Below are positions 11,896 to 23,649 of a stretch of 64,000 nucleotides of DNA, piece by piece. A program made the position numbers and the translations under genes. This DNA comes from Ricinus communis. Taxonomy: Eukaryota > Streptophyta > Magnoliopsida > Malpighiales > Euphorbiaceae. The DNA is taken from assembly GCF_019578655.1 (NCBI RefSeq), contig NC_063260.1, forward strand, positions 5,024,501 through 5,088,500, given 5' to 3'. The stretch's first letter is position 1; each line of letters opens with the position of its first letter. The notes beneath the pieces were generated by a model that was not told the DNA's origin, searched no databases, and saw nothing but the letters and a program-made list of their open reading frames with translations.

Positions 11896-14800
11896 GGGCT
11901 ATTTGTAAAAACAAAATCACCACCTTTCGCATATTTTGTAATTTGATCACTTTTTTTTTTAAATTTTAGCAATGTGAGTTATGAACTTATTAAATTTTAT
12001 AAATTGACACACCAAACGAAATTGAGGCGAAATAAAGCATACGTGCACATCAGAGCTTATGTGATCTGTCCAGCTAGGATGCCACCTCAAAATACACCAA
12101 AACACATCATTTTGAAGCTAGAATTAAAACACCCAATTGTTAGAAGCAAATGTCGTTCCATTAGAATCCCTAGATATATCTAACCCTAAAACACTGACTT
12201 ATTAATCTTCCCCATTAAAATAACCTAAAAGAATAGAAGTATTGAAGAAATTGCTTTAAAAGATGTGTGGTCTAAGTGAAAGGAAGAATCAAGTGCATTG
12301 TGGTTCCTAGCATTTGTGAGACTTATTGGTGTTGTACTGTAAAAAAGGTATCTTTTTGTTTATGGTCCTAGAAAATGACATTCTTGTCTTCTTGCGATAG
12401 ATAGCACATGATTATTTAAATTTGTTATTTTAGTCATTCAAAGGATTTTTATAAGTTAAACCTAATTACTATAATATACATATTAGGATTTTTAGAAGTC
12501 CACATTAGTTAACTGCAAAGAGTTATTTATATTAGGGTTTTAAAAAACTAAAATGAAGCTATTTGTTATTTTTGTTAGATGAATACTCGATCTCTATATA
12601 TTTCCATAATGGTGGTAATTTCATTGAGATGGGTTGACATTTGGTTTATAGTGGTGGAGAGTTACTACCAAAATATGGGTTTGATTCAGATAGACTAGGA
12701 TACTTAGATTTAATTGACGAAGTGGAAAAAGTGGGATACGAGTGGAAGAAAATGTGTTACAGAACTCATGGGTGAACTTTATTGAGACATTGAGAGAGAT
12801 GAAATATGATGTTAAAGTGCTTGAGATAATTGAGCATGTACATAAAAATAATAGGATGATTGAAGTTTATGTACAAAGGGATATAACCAAGACTAAGGAA
12901 AATGAACCAGCTGTTTGTAATGAGAATTTAGGTACAGTGAATGATGTGTTTGAAGCTTCAGTTGATAATCCAGATATAGTTAATGCATATGATGCTACTA
13001 TGGAGTTTGATGACAATGACCATGATGATAATTACAATGTGGATGCTCCTATTGGGTAAGAATACCAAGTTGAAAGGGAAAGTGAAGGTTTAGTATTAAG
13101 TAACAATGAGGACCATATTATAATCTTGTTGAAGAAAGTGATAAAAACAATGGTCTCGAAGATGATGAATTGTCAAATGATGAGGAATATATTGAAGCAA
13201 GAAAGAAAAAGGCTAACTTTAAGAACTATAGAGCTGTTGATGACTTTGTAGTAAAATTATAAAGTAAATATGGAGTATAAATTTTGAAGAAAAAAGTATA
13301 AGTAAAAATGGAGATGAGAGTGAAGATGCTAGATTTCATAATGTGCATGAAGACTCTGATGGTGATGTGAACTCAATGCATATAAGTAAGGAGGAAGCCA
13401 TGGATAAGGTAGAATTGTATAGGAATAGGAAGAAAGTTGTATATGGTCCTATGTGTGACCATAAAACTATGGACATTTTCTTATAGATGAGATTTAAGGA
13501 TGCACATCAATATAAGAAGGTTTTCCAAAGGTGGGCAATCATGAATGAGAAAAATATCTAGATAATGAGAAGCAGTAAGAGTCAACTAGAGATGAGATGT
13601 GTCAGTAGCTACCCTTAGAAGCTGTATGTGAGTGTGATATGAAAGGATAAGACATTTGCAATTAAGTTCTTGGTACCACAACATCAATGCAGTAGAGAAA
13701 TGAAGCCTTGTTGATATGCCTTAGTGCTTTATATAGGAGAAAGATACAACCCAAAGCTAAGGGAAACCTAATTAAACCACCTCTATTCAAGAAAATTGCT
13801 TATGAGGCCAAAGAAACTAAGGCAAAGAGGAATTAAGGAAGATTTTAGAAATTTAACCAAACTAACAAGAGTGGGATACAAATGACCTGTAGAATATGCA
13901 ACCAAGTTGAGCATAATAAAAGAACATGCAAAATGAAGTATGATACAATAATCTAGAGATCAACCAAGTTGCATGTAAGTATTCTCAATTTTTTTTAGTT
14001 GTTAAATGTTATATTTGACAATTGTTATTGTTATACTAATGTTCACTTAGATTTACTACAGGTTAAAAGGGACAGGCCACCCAAACCAAAAGATCAATAT
14101 GGTGCTACAACTTCAAACTCATAATAAATTGATATTAATGAAGTGACAATAAAAAAAATACTCTGAATACTACAAGGAAGAAAAATAAACTAAATGTATT
14201 CTTAGGGTTAAGAATCTAAGCATTTATCTATTGTTGGTGGTCTATTCTTTATTTATACAGGTGAGGCAAGGATATAAGTTAGGATAATTAAAGGCACTGG
14301 GAACATTTATATGAGGGTATGAGATCTATTCTTTTTTATTAGTATTTAATATTGATATATTGGTGTTGATGTTTGTGGATTGTTGTGGTAATGCAAATGC
14401 CTAACTTAGGGTCAAATTTTTAACTAGGTCACAAATTACTTGTTCAAAGGAAGTCTAAAGGTAGGGGTGAAGCATTAGCATCTACATCAACTGCTGAAGT
14501 CCCTAATTACTAAAGACAAACAGTTTCGAATTCAAGAGGTTCCAAGGTGGGAGGACTGGCAAGGGTGGGAGAGCTAGAAGGACTAGCGGAAAGGTGGTAG
14601 AGGATCTACTTCCAATGCACTTGCTATTCAAGAGAGCATTACAAGCTAATTGTGATCATTAAAGACCAAATTTTAGCTACATTATGTACTAGGTCTTGTT
14701 ATTTTATCAATCCATCTATAAGCATTAACATTTTTTTATGTAATTGACTCTAAATTCTTAGGTTGTTTTTTTTCTTCTACATGATTAGGTACTTATCAAG

Positions 14801-15535
14801 TGCTTCCTTATATATGTTAACGCTAGTACTCATGGTTATTTTATGAAATTGTTTATTTAAGCATTGTCGTATTCAATGTTTTTACCTTATATACATACAT
14901 ATTTAACATTTCAGATGATATTAACCACAGCCTTCAATAAGTACCAAACCAAGTCATACATTAAGTAACTAACAACAATGCTACATCCAACATTGAAATA
15001 CTAAACTTAATGCTATTAATAACATACTACATTATAACAAAATATCTTCATCTTAAGGCAACAAATTAAAGGACTTGTCACCCTTCCCGCCACTAGTCAG
15101 TCTATTTCCTAATGCACCAAGCATAAACATGAGCAACACTAATGAAAAATATTTATACTTTCTAATAGCTTCTTGCAACATCTTATTGCATTTGAATGAT
15201 GTGAGACTGAAACATACTTGAGGAGTTAGTCGACATTGTTGCTTTCTTAGCTTCCATTTTAGGGTTTTCAAAGATTTCAAGGAAAATGGAAGCGATTTGC
15301 TCCTAACAATTGGGAATTTTAATTCTAGCTTCAAAATGATGTGTTTTGGAGTATTTTAAGGTGGTATCCTAGCTGGATAGGTAACTTGAGCTCCGATATA
15401 CGCGTATGCTCTATTTCACTAAATTTCATTTGATATATCAATTTATAAAATTTAATAAGTTCATAACTAATATCAAAAGATGTTATTAAAATGCAACGTA
15501 CATGAAAGGTGGTGATCTTTTTTTGCAAATTGGCC
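11896..15535. mobile_element. Mutator-like element (MULE) with long TIRs and 9-bp target duplication
   Basis: TIRs of ~300 bp lie at 11896-12190 and about 15240-15535. They start GGGCTATTTGTAAAAA and GGCCAATTTGCAAAAA and share ATCACCACCTTTC, AATTTATAAAATTTAATAA-type sequence and CACATCATTTTGAAGCTAGA. Flanking 9-mers are TACTTTTAA (11887-11895) and TATTTTCAA (15536-15544), 7 of 9 identical, as expected for an old Mutator target duplication. Inside is a plus-strand transposase remnant. Length is 3,640 bp. The TIRs also hold chance open frames on both strands, which are not genes. Confidence 0.85.
12560..14130 (+). pseudogene. MULE transposase, catalytic domain deleted
   Basis: The N-terminal region typical of plant MuDR-like transposases is visible as GGELLPKYGFDSDRLGY followed by LDLIDEVEKVGYEWKK (about 12650-12750). 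An acidic linker follows (open frame 12742-13059 and on to about 13390). The plant-MuDR region is next (MRFKDAHQYKKVFQRWA, about 13490-13540). The text then jumps to the C-terminal region: KPPLFKKIAYEAKE, the zinc knuckle CRICNQVEHNKRTC (13888-13929) and KRDRPPKPKDQYG. The DDE core and SWIM finger between these parts are missing, and there are several stops. It cannot move itself but keeps its TIRs. Confidence 0.8.
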
Positions 15536-16910
15536 TATTTTCAATACTTATATAATTAAAATATTTTATTTAAATTATTTAATCTTAAATTTCTTTGGAC
15601 CTTAATATCAGGTGTTCTGTTAAAATTTTAGAATTCTATCACATTTTATAATTATTAACTATTATTAAAAAAATTGAAAATGATAAAAATATATAAATTA
15701 TGAAATAAAATCACATGTTGTAAGAATCTAAGTCTATAGATAATATATTTAAAATATATAAAGTAGAGATGAGCAACAAAAAAAAAAAGAAAAAGAAAAC
15801 TGCACCAACTGAAAAGCCATTTAAAATTGAATCTAAAAAGAGTTAATAGAATCATTTGGGTCAATTTTAGTTTTTAATTTTTAATTTTTAATTTAGTTTT
15901 GGTTTTTCTATTGAGAAGCATCATCGGTTCCAAATTTTCAAATGATAACTAAATTACTTAATATTGTAAAGTATAGACTAATAATACTAGATGTAATTCT
16001 GTTCTGATTTGTGAATATATCTTTAAATACTTTTATACTTTCTTACAAAATAAATAAATAAACTTCTAAACGTATAGCATCACGTTTTTTTTTAACATTG
16101 TTTAATTTATCTTTTGTTATTATATATTGGCTCCAGTATAATTTTGTAAACCTATGAATTTTGATTTTAAATTAAATTACTAAAGTTTCTAGAATCTAAT
16201 TGGATTTATAGTTTGATAGCATAAGAAGAACACAAAACTCTCATCCTTCATTTGCAAGTTGTAAAAGGACGAAATCTGAAATCCATCATCTTTTAGACAC
16301 CTCTTCTTAAGCCATACGTGCCATCTCATGTTGTTAGGCCGCCATCATAGCGGCATGAACTCCTTACGTTGTTTTTAGAGCTGTAAGGATCTCGTTATAC
16401 TACAAAAAGAGGGGGAAAAAGGGATTCATTTGCTTGTTTTTTTTCCATCCCTTATTGTTTGTGAAGTTAAACCGATTGTTTTTTCAAAAAAAAAAAAAAA
16501 AAAGATATTATTCCTCAAATTAAACTGTCACTTTCTTGAGAAATTTTTTCTAGCTGCCAAAGTTCATCTATCATTCTGCTACCTTCTTCTTAATCCAACT
16601 GCTGTCTTGTCTCATGATATTACTTTGCTTGCTTTTAAGCAGTGTATACAATTAGTCTTTCAATCATTTTCTCTTTGCATTAATTTTACTTTACTCTTTC
16701 TTTAGGATTTCTTTGTAACTTAGTTCTAGTATTCTCAAGATCTAAAATTTTATAAAATGAATTATGTTATGCAAGGCAAACATATGTATAATTTTATTTT
16801 CTTTGAATGCAAATTCTGTTATTCATGTTTTTCTTTCTCAGTAATTTGAAAATTTAGTTATAAAGTTATAACTTTGACTTTTTAAATAATTTGGACAAGT
16901 TTATAGAAAA
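15536..16910. other. Intergenic/possible relic promoter region of the bHLH fragment
   Basis: AT-rich with homopolymer runs (A17 near 16487). No gene is supported. The part from about 16240 onward is less biased and lies directly upstream of the bHLH-like fragment, so it may be a copy of that gene's 5' region; this is inference from position only. Confidence 0.35.
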
Positions 16911-17098
16911 TGAAGATTAAGATAGGTAGAGGAGGAGGTGCAACATGGAATGATGAAAACAGGGCTATGATTGCTTATGGGTATAAAGCTTTTGAATACT
17001 TGGTATCAAATTTAATCCCAAATGAAAATCTTTAAATGGCAATAGGCAATGATGAGAATTTGAGAAATAAACTATCGGATCTAGTAGAGTGCCCTAAT
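16911..17098 (+). pseudogene. N-terminal fragment of a bHLH-MYC transcription factor (JAM/bHLH13-like)
   Basis: From ATG at 16911 the translation reads MKIKIGRGGG, then WNDENRAMIAYGYKAFEYLV, then after one stop MAIGNDENLRNKLSDLVECP. This matches the start of the bHLH-MYC_N domain in jasmonate-associated MYC-like repressors (bHLH3/13/17 group), which read 'WNDEDRAMVAAVLGT.AFDYL...ENL.MA.GSDENLQNKLSDLV..PN'. Similarity stops abruptly after PNA. The remainder of the MYC_N domain, the nuclear region and the basic helix-loop-helix are absent. A stop at the ENL*MA position also breaks it. I read it as a gene fragment left by duplication or transposon capture. Confidence 0.7.
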
Positions 17099-17880
17099 GC
17101 CAAGAGAGGTGTTGAAGTTGCCTTCCCATTTTTTGAACCGGCAACGGGTTGTGGTTCCGAAAAATACAAAAGATAGCCACGCAATGATAGGAACGAGCAG
17201 TGCCAGTGAGACTATAGAGCCATCTATGGCTGCGGGTTTGAGAAAGTGCAATGGAAATTAGCGCGAGATGTTTTTTGATAAAGTGGCGTGTCACCAAATA
17301 TTTCTTGCTACCTAAGCTTTTTTGTTTGACTATTAACTATGATTGACACATATGAATGCCACATAAGCATCCTCACTATAAAAACTCAAAAAATCTCACC
17401 CGAAGGTGTTTTTATTAAAAAAGTGAAAAAATTATATGATTTTGCAAATTCTAAAAAAAAATTAATAATTTTATTAAAAGAGTGAAAGGTCATAAATTAA
17501 TTGGTAACTAGTCCAAATCTTAATGCTTATGGAAATAAAAACAAAATCTATAAAAAGTCTATTGGACTTAATAAAATATTTTACTCTTTAAATATGAATA
17601 TTACTTAAAATGCTCTTTATTATAAAAATTATACACTTTAAAATAAATAGCACACAAGAACAATTCTTAATTAACAATTCCGCATTAATATATAAAAAGC
17701 TCATTCATGACGAAATTGGATCCATGAATCATGACTATACAATTCATGGATTGCATTCTAAGCCAAATCCATGGAAGCCAACTTCACACATTATAAAATT
17801 TCAAACAGCAGACAGAATTGACGCTCTAACCCAAGAAACACATAAAGAAGAAGGAACCAGTTCCCCTACTTAAAAACTAG
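17099..17880. other. Intergenic; no gene recognised
   Basis: 17099-17300 is more GC-rich than average but encodes nothing I recognise in any frame. The small plus-strand frame at 17610-17873 has no family features. Confidence 0.4.
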
Positions 17881-18751
17881 AGGGTTGAGAGCTTGCTGCA
17901 ATACAGAATCCACAGCTTTAAAGAAAACGACAGCTTATCTTTTACAACAAAGGATTCAGTCACTTAACAAGTTCAAAAGCAAGCTGCAGACAGATAGTAA
18001 CAACTTCAACTAAGTTCTCTTTTCAAGATGCCCGTCACCAAATCTATAATACATATAAATACACATACAAAACTAGAGAAACAAGACCATAAAATACGAG
18101 AAACAGCAGCTTTTAGCTCCAAGGAAATATCAAAGAAAATTTCAGATATTCACATTCACCTTGCTATGTAAAGCCTAACCAGCCTCCGCCGAAATGCAGG
18201 CCACATTCTCTCAGGAGCTGCAGGAGCCCCTTTCATCTTTTCTCCACTGCTTATGATCCCCTTCAATCATAAATATATTTGCATCACCCATACCAATGCA
18301 AACACAAAGATCAGCAATTAGAGCTCCTACAGGAGCTGCTAACACTGGAAAACAATATATTTGATGGAGCAAAAGGATCTCAAATGGAGATTCTGCTCCT
18401 GCAAAAATGACCTGGACAAGCTATAACTAGGTGAACTATTACAAGTGCCAATGAAGATACCAAGAATACAACTAAGCAGACACAAATCACATAATCATGC
18501 CAAAAGCAAAGATAGGGGAGAGTCTTGGGAGTAGTTAAGAACTAATTTGAAAAAAATAACATAATCAAAATTCCCAACATTAGTGAATTGCAAACATGGA
18601 TTGAACAATTAGAAGTAACTTGATGGATCATTTGCATCACCTGTCCTTAACTTAGCAAAAGAAATTAAACATCAAAACTGGTTTCTGACTTTGTCACCGA
18701 CAGAGAAGCATGATTAGAATAGAAGCAACAGATTTGATGATCAAGAATAAT
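17880..18751 (-). other. 3' flank / probable 3' UTR of the RRP1-like gene
   Basis: Immediately downstream of the RRP1 stop codon on the minus strand. Composition is transcript-like, and no other gene or transposon is seen. The exact polyadenylation site cannot be placed. Confidence 0.35.
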
Positions 18752-20428
18752 CTAGGTGGAAACAGTCTTTAACTTCTTTGGCCGTCTGATAACAGGGACC
18801 AAACCACTTAGTACTTTCCGACCCTTCTTCAAAGATTTAGTCTTATGTTTTGCCTTTTTAGTTGCAACAGGCATCTCCCTAATGGGACCTGGAGGTATCC
18901 CTTTCTTTAGGGCACTTCCTCGGGGAGTCACAGATGGTGGTATTCTCAAACTTTGTGGAGGTAATGGACTGTGAGGTTTCCACACCAAGTTGTTTTTCAT
19001 GGAGAACCTCACTTTCTTTGCACTCTTTTCAGTACTCTTTCCAGTTGCACCACCATCAGCATTTACCTCATCAGTCAATTCTGTATTTTCAGGTTGCTGG
19101 CTCTCCTTACTTTTTGATCTCTTCCTTTTCTTGGTGACAACACCATTTCCGGTGACATTTATAATATCACAAGCACTTTCAACATTCTTATCCAAGCCAA
19201 CCTCCGCAGCAACTTTTTCAAACTGCATCTGAAGGTTTGATATAACGGATTCATTTAATGTTATCATATCTGCAGCATTACTGTTTTCCTCATTTGAATT
19301 GATAGCATTTGGTATAACCTTGTTACCATCCTCTTCAGTGTCACAATCTGAACTTCCACTACAGTTCTTCTTCTTCTTCTTCTTGCCTTTATTGCTGCCA
19401 CCAGAAGCCTTCTTAGCCTTCTTGTTAGTTTTCTTGCACTTCTTCAAATGACTGCCACCAGTCATACTCACAACAGAATTATTAGAACCATCCACTTCCA
19501 TTTCAGCAGCAATGGGAACCAAATCTGGCGCTTCATCATCAACATCCTCATTAACCTCAGGTACAGAAATATCCGTCCCTGATTTAGCAAAATCCTTCTC
19601 CAACTTCAAAAACCGTTCATACAAACCAAATAAAACTTTCCTATTCCCCTGAGGACACTCAACAGCAGAACCCAATTCATAAAATTTACTAGAAAATTCC
19701 AAATGCAGACCTATTGGACCTAACACAATAGCGTCATCTCCAGAATCAACATCACCCCCGCATTTCTTCACCTCCAACAACTTATCCCCCATTTTCAATA
19801 ACAAATCAAACACATTACTCTTAATCTTACTCAACAATATCTTATCTTGAACTTTCCCCATGACATCAGCAAAACATCCCAAAACAACACAAACAACATC
19901 CTTACTCAGCGGAAGGAAAACCCTAAATTCCTCAATAAAAACAGAAGCAATGTGATAATTAACACCATTTCCAAGCAAATTATCATCATCCAGGAAAGTA
20001 TAATCAACTAAAACGCCCATCAAACGTTTCACAATCTCCAAATCCCATGAGTTTTTCTTCAAAAGAAGAAAAAAGAAATGCAAAAATTTACGAATCAAGT
20101 AATAGAACTTATCTAATCTAAGCCCGTCTATTCCAGTCCATTCGCGACGCATAGTAACCAAGAAAACAGTAAAATACTGAACAGATAGAGAAAATTGAAG
20201 TTCAGGAAGTAACGAAGCGAGACGATTGCTGAGATTGGTCTGTGCCGGAATCTTATCGGCATGCCATACACAGTAAAATAGTCCTTTCCATAACTTCTTC
20301 ATCTCCTCATCGGAGATTTTTGCGGATTGTGAAGGAAGCCAGGTGCTTAAGAGTAGGTTTAGGGTTTTATTCCGGGTTTTGTTGTCGCAAGCAGCTAGCT
20401 GCTTTATTAGCGACGGCCCTGCATCCAT
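18752..20428 (-). CDS. RRP1: RRP1/Nop52-family ribosomal RNA processing protein
   Basis: Single-exon gene of 558 aa. The Nop52 domain spans about residues 8-225: LIKQLAACDNKTRNKTL, then LWKGLFYCVWHADKIPAQ, then GIDGLRLDKFYYLIRKFL. The family acts in the nucleolus in processing pre-rRNA for the large ribosomal subunit. The middle is acidic (DVDDEAPDLVP) followed by a lysine-rich, nucleolar-localisation-like stretch (about 325-357). A conserved plant C-terminal block reads KVRFSMKNNLVWKP, then TPRGSALKKGIPPGPI. KVRF (residues 472-475, genomic 19004-19015) fits the RVxF-type PP1-docking consensus. The tail ends in basic repeats. The start is the first ATG, directly before the conserved domain. 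Length fits plant relatives. The reading frame is fully intact. Confidence 0.92.
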   Translation of the reverse strand: MDAGPSLIKQLAACDNKTRNKTLNLLLSTWLPSQSAKISDEEMKKLWKGLFYCVWHADKIPAQTNLSNRLASLLPELQFSLSVQYFTVFLVTMRREWTGIDGLRLDKFYYLIRKFLHFFFLLLKKNSWDLEIVKRLMGVLVDYTFLDDDNLLGNGVNYHIASVFIEEFRVFLPLSKDVVCVVLGCFADVMGKVQDKILLSKIKSNVFDLLLKMGDKLLEVKKCGGDVDSGDDAIVLGPIGLHLEFSSKFYELGSAVECPQGNRKVLFGLYERFLKLEKDFAKSGTDISVPEVNEDVDDEAPDLVPIAAEMEVDGSNNSVVSMTGGSHLKKCKKTNKKAKKASGGSNKGKKKKKKNCSGSSDCDTEEDGNKVIPNAINSNEENSNAADMITLNESVISNLQMQFEKVAAEVGLDKNVESACDIINVTGNGVVTKKRKRSKSKESQQPENTELTDEVNADGGATGKSTEKSAKKVRFSMKNNLVWKPHSPLPPQSLRIPPSVTPRGSALKKGIPPGPIREMPVATKKAKHKTKSLKKGRKVLSGLVPVIRRPKKLKTVST

Positions 20429-20504
20429 TTTGATCTCTACGTATCAAATTCGTGCTTTGGTAACACGAATTGGATTGTGGCTACGGAGGTGAATATTGAA
20501 ATCT

Positions 20505-20565
20505 CTGGTTTTTTAGGGTTTGTTGCGCCAAAAAGGAAGTGTTTCCTGGATGCTGTTTATATATA
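20505..20565 (-). promoter_or_regulatory. RRP1 promoter motifs: telo-box, E2F-like site, TATA-like run
   Basis: On the minus strand upstream of the RRP1 ATG are AAACCCTAA (20513-20521), a telo-box, and TTTGGCGC (20525-20532), matching the E2F consensus TTTSSCGC. A TATATATAAA-like run lies at about 20553-20563. Telo-boxes and cell-cycle sites are common at plant ribosome-biogenesis genes, which agrees with the encoded protein. Function is inferred from motifs. Confidence 0.6.
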
Positions 20566-20579
20566 ACGGTATATATAAA

Positions 20580-21690
20580 GGCAAAACTCATTTAGTACCC
20601 TATTTTGTCGTAACTATGCAATTTCTATCAATTAGCTAAAATATTTTCTCAAATTAACCAAAAGGAGCCTTTTGTTATAATCTTTTCATATTTCATTTAT
20701 TTTTTTAAATAAAGAAATAAAATGTGTTTGTATCATTCCTTTTCAACATTTTTTACCCACTGTTTTGAATTGAAATGTCTTTTAAAAATTTATTCTTTAT
20801 TTTTTTGTAATTTCTAATTTTTATGTTCTCTCTTAGAGTCTTTTTTATTTTTTTATTTTATGTTGTTCTTCCATCCTATCTCTAATTCTTTTTCATTGTT
20901 TCTTATTTAAAATTAAAAAAAATTATTTTATTAAAAAATAAATTAAAAACATCAAATCGTTATTAATTTCTTATAAACAACAAAGAAAATATTATCAAAC
21001 TAATTTTAAGAATGTGCTTGTTATTATTTTTATTTTTATTATTCTTATTTATCTTTAAACAAAAAATAAAATATGTTTATTATAATTATTTTATTTTTAT
21101 TCTTTTTCAAAAAAATTTATATCGTTTAGAAAAATCTAAATTTAAAATGATTCAAATCCGATGCAAGAAAAAGAACTAAAAATATCGTAACTTTTTGTAG
21201 ATTTATAAAATCTAATAACTATATTCATGTGTTTTTATGGATTCAATTTTTTTTATTCTTTTTAAAAGAAATTTTTATGAATACGAAGCTTTATAATTGA
21301 TAAATTTTTAATTATTAATTACTTTAATTACTACTGCACTTTTTAGTTATTAATTACTTTATCGATTTAAGATATGCAATAATTATAATATACAATAACT
21401 TTTTAAGAAATATTTACATTAAAGAGATTATGAAATAGTATATTTTTAAAATTATTTATTTTTATATTTATTCACGATAAGATATAAACTTTATTACATG
21501 TTATTCTTTATTGAAAAGATTTTCAGAGCTTGGTTACCGCAACATTATAATATTTTAAACTAGATATTACCATTTTTTTACATAGATATTGTTCGGCTTC
21601 AAATACAATTATTATAGTAAATATATGAAAAGAGAGGCAGTAATCTTAATTTTCTCAAAAATAAGTATGAGTTGACAACATCATATTATA
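20580..21690. other. AT-rich intergenic DNA, nothing recognised
   Basis: Very AT-rich with no supportable open frame, RNA gene or clear transposon end. Confidence 0.5.
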
Positions 21691-21900
21691 TAGGGCTATA
21701 AATGAGATGAGCCGTTTGTGAGCTACTCGAACCTCGGCTTTGTAAAAGCTCGTTTGAGATTGTTCGTCAGAATAAATGAGCCGAGCTCGAGCTTAGTGGT
21801 GCTCGACTTGTGCTGGCTCGTTTAATAAACTCACGAGCTGACTCGTTAAAGAGCTAACGAGTTGGCTCGTTTAAGGAGCTCACGAGCTCGTATATTAGCT
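21691..21900. mobile_element. Orphan transposon end rich in GAGCTCG/GCTCGTT motifs (hAT-like)
   Basis: It starts TAGGGCTATAAATGAG and is followed by many GAGCYCGAGC and GGCTCGTTTA motifs in both orientations. This is the style of non-autonomous plant hAT ends. No matching inverted end (CTCATTTATAGCCCTA) is seen nearby, so it is truncated or decayed. Assignment is by resemblance only. Confidence 0.4.
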
Positions 21901-22405
21901 CAATAAATAAATAAATAAGTAGATCATAAAAATTCAACTTTATTATATTAAAGTAACAAGATATAACAAAAATTTAGGTCTGATTATAAATATTCTAATT
22001 GAATAATTTTAGTGTTACTTAAGCAAGAGCTAGTTTAATAACATTAAAAATTAAGTTGGCATTTAATTATGTATATTTAATTATTATTAATGCCTTACCA
22101 ATTTATTTTTTTGTCATAAATTTATTTAAGTAGAATAATAAAATAAAAATTATGTATGAAAATAATGTAATTTTGTGTATAATATAATTAACTTAATTCA
22201 ATATAAACTATGATATTTTACTATAAAATTACGTAATTTTAGTGTTGAGTAAATAAGTATATATTATGTAAATACTTAAAGATATAACTATAAAAATACG
22301 TAGTTTTAGTGTTAAATAAACAAGCATATATTATATAAATGCTTAAAAATATTTGAAAATTATAGTCTATACATTTGTAAATTGACGAAGCATGAGTTTG
22401 CAATA

Positions 22406-22510
22406 GGGATAATTATAAATTTAGTATCTGAATTTGTCAAAATTTGATAATTAAGTGTCTGAACTTTTTAAAATAACAATTGAGTGCGTCAACTTGTTAA
22501 AAATAAACGA
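22406..22510. repeat. Single MITE end related to the 2299-3108 element
   Basis: GGATAATTATAAATTTAGTATC, then TTTGATAATTAAGTGTCTGAAC, matches the terminal sequence at 2434 and 2299 in the same orientation. No inverted partner was found within reach. Confidence 0.45.
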
Positions 22511-23640
22511 ACAAGTTTATTTTGTAGGTCACTAACCGGTTACTCTACAATAGTATCTAATGTGAATGAAAGATAATGTTTAACATACTTAGGTGGAAGA
22601 AAAAAGAAAATTTAGTATTGCTTAGTTAGACCAAAACATCCATTAAGATGAAAGATTAAATAAAATAGGTTAGAGTTAGGGTTTGTATTTTCATATATTG
22701 TTCCTTCTCCCTCTTTCATTAATCTCTTTACCTTTCTTATTTTCTGTTTAAAGACAATCTTATAAAGCACTAAAAAAGGGACGGGGTTGGTTCACTTTAC
22801 TCGTGTGACAAGCAATGCATAATTAAAACCTCTTGGACAAACCGAAATCTAGGCACGAGATTCATGTCATCATAAATTAGTACTGCAAATGGAGGTTGTG
22901 ATTATTTCAGATGGATTGATCCTCCAATACGTGAAAGAGCTAGGTAAATCATACCTAGATTGCTGCTGAAGGTCAATAACATAGAAGGTAAACTGGAAAG
23001 GAATTGGAGAAGGAAAAAGTAGTTATAAGCATGGACAATTTTCTCATTGCTGGTGATTATTCTAAAATGACAATATTAAATGGTTGGGTTAATGTTGATG
23101 GCCATAGGAAATAGAAAGTAATTTTTTTACTGTTACTCACCGCTACTTTATCTCCTAATTAAGTGTAGTGTTTATGGTATGTATTTTGAGGCTAGTTATG
23201 TAGAATAGAAGGAGAAAAATTATGTAATTTGTTGTTTGATGAATAAAAAATGATAAATTTATACTTTGAAAGAATGATTTGATATAATTTTATTTGTTAA
23301 TAATATATTGATATAATTAGTGTTGTATTCATTACGAGTTTAATAAAATGCTCAAAGAAAATATAAGAATATATAGTAAGAAAGCAATGACTAGTTTTTA
23401 CTAGTATGCTCATATATAAAGCAATGGTCAAAACATGTAGTAAGAGCTTCAAAAAGAAACAATAAAATTTAAGACATTTACTAGCCAACATTACCAAAAG
23501 AGTGAACAACTATTAATTTGCTAATAACCAGTTCCATTGATTCACATCATAAATTAGTGAGACAAATCAAAGGGATCCCAATTTGTCTACAACTAGTCCC
23601 AATTAACATTACATTATACTAAAATAGACACTAATATAAA
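22511..23640. other. Intergenic, no gene recognised
   Basis: Only short chance open frames. 22700-22760 is pyrimidine-rich, and the rest is AT-rich. Confidence 0.45.
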
Positions 23641-23649
23641 TTGTGCCAA

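Noticed and set aside
15053..15528. Two minus-strand open frames
   Set aside because: They lie in and next to the right TIR of the MULE and mirror sequence in the left TIR; no protein family.
18756..19232. Plus-strand open frames
   Set aside because: Antisense shadows of the RRP1 coding sequence.
20242..20433. Plus-strand open frame at the RRP1 start
   Set aside because: Antisense shadow of the Nop52 domain.
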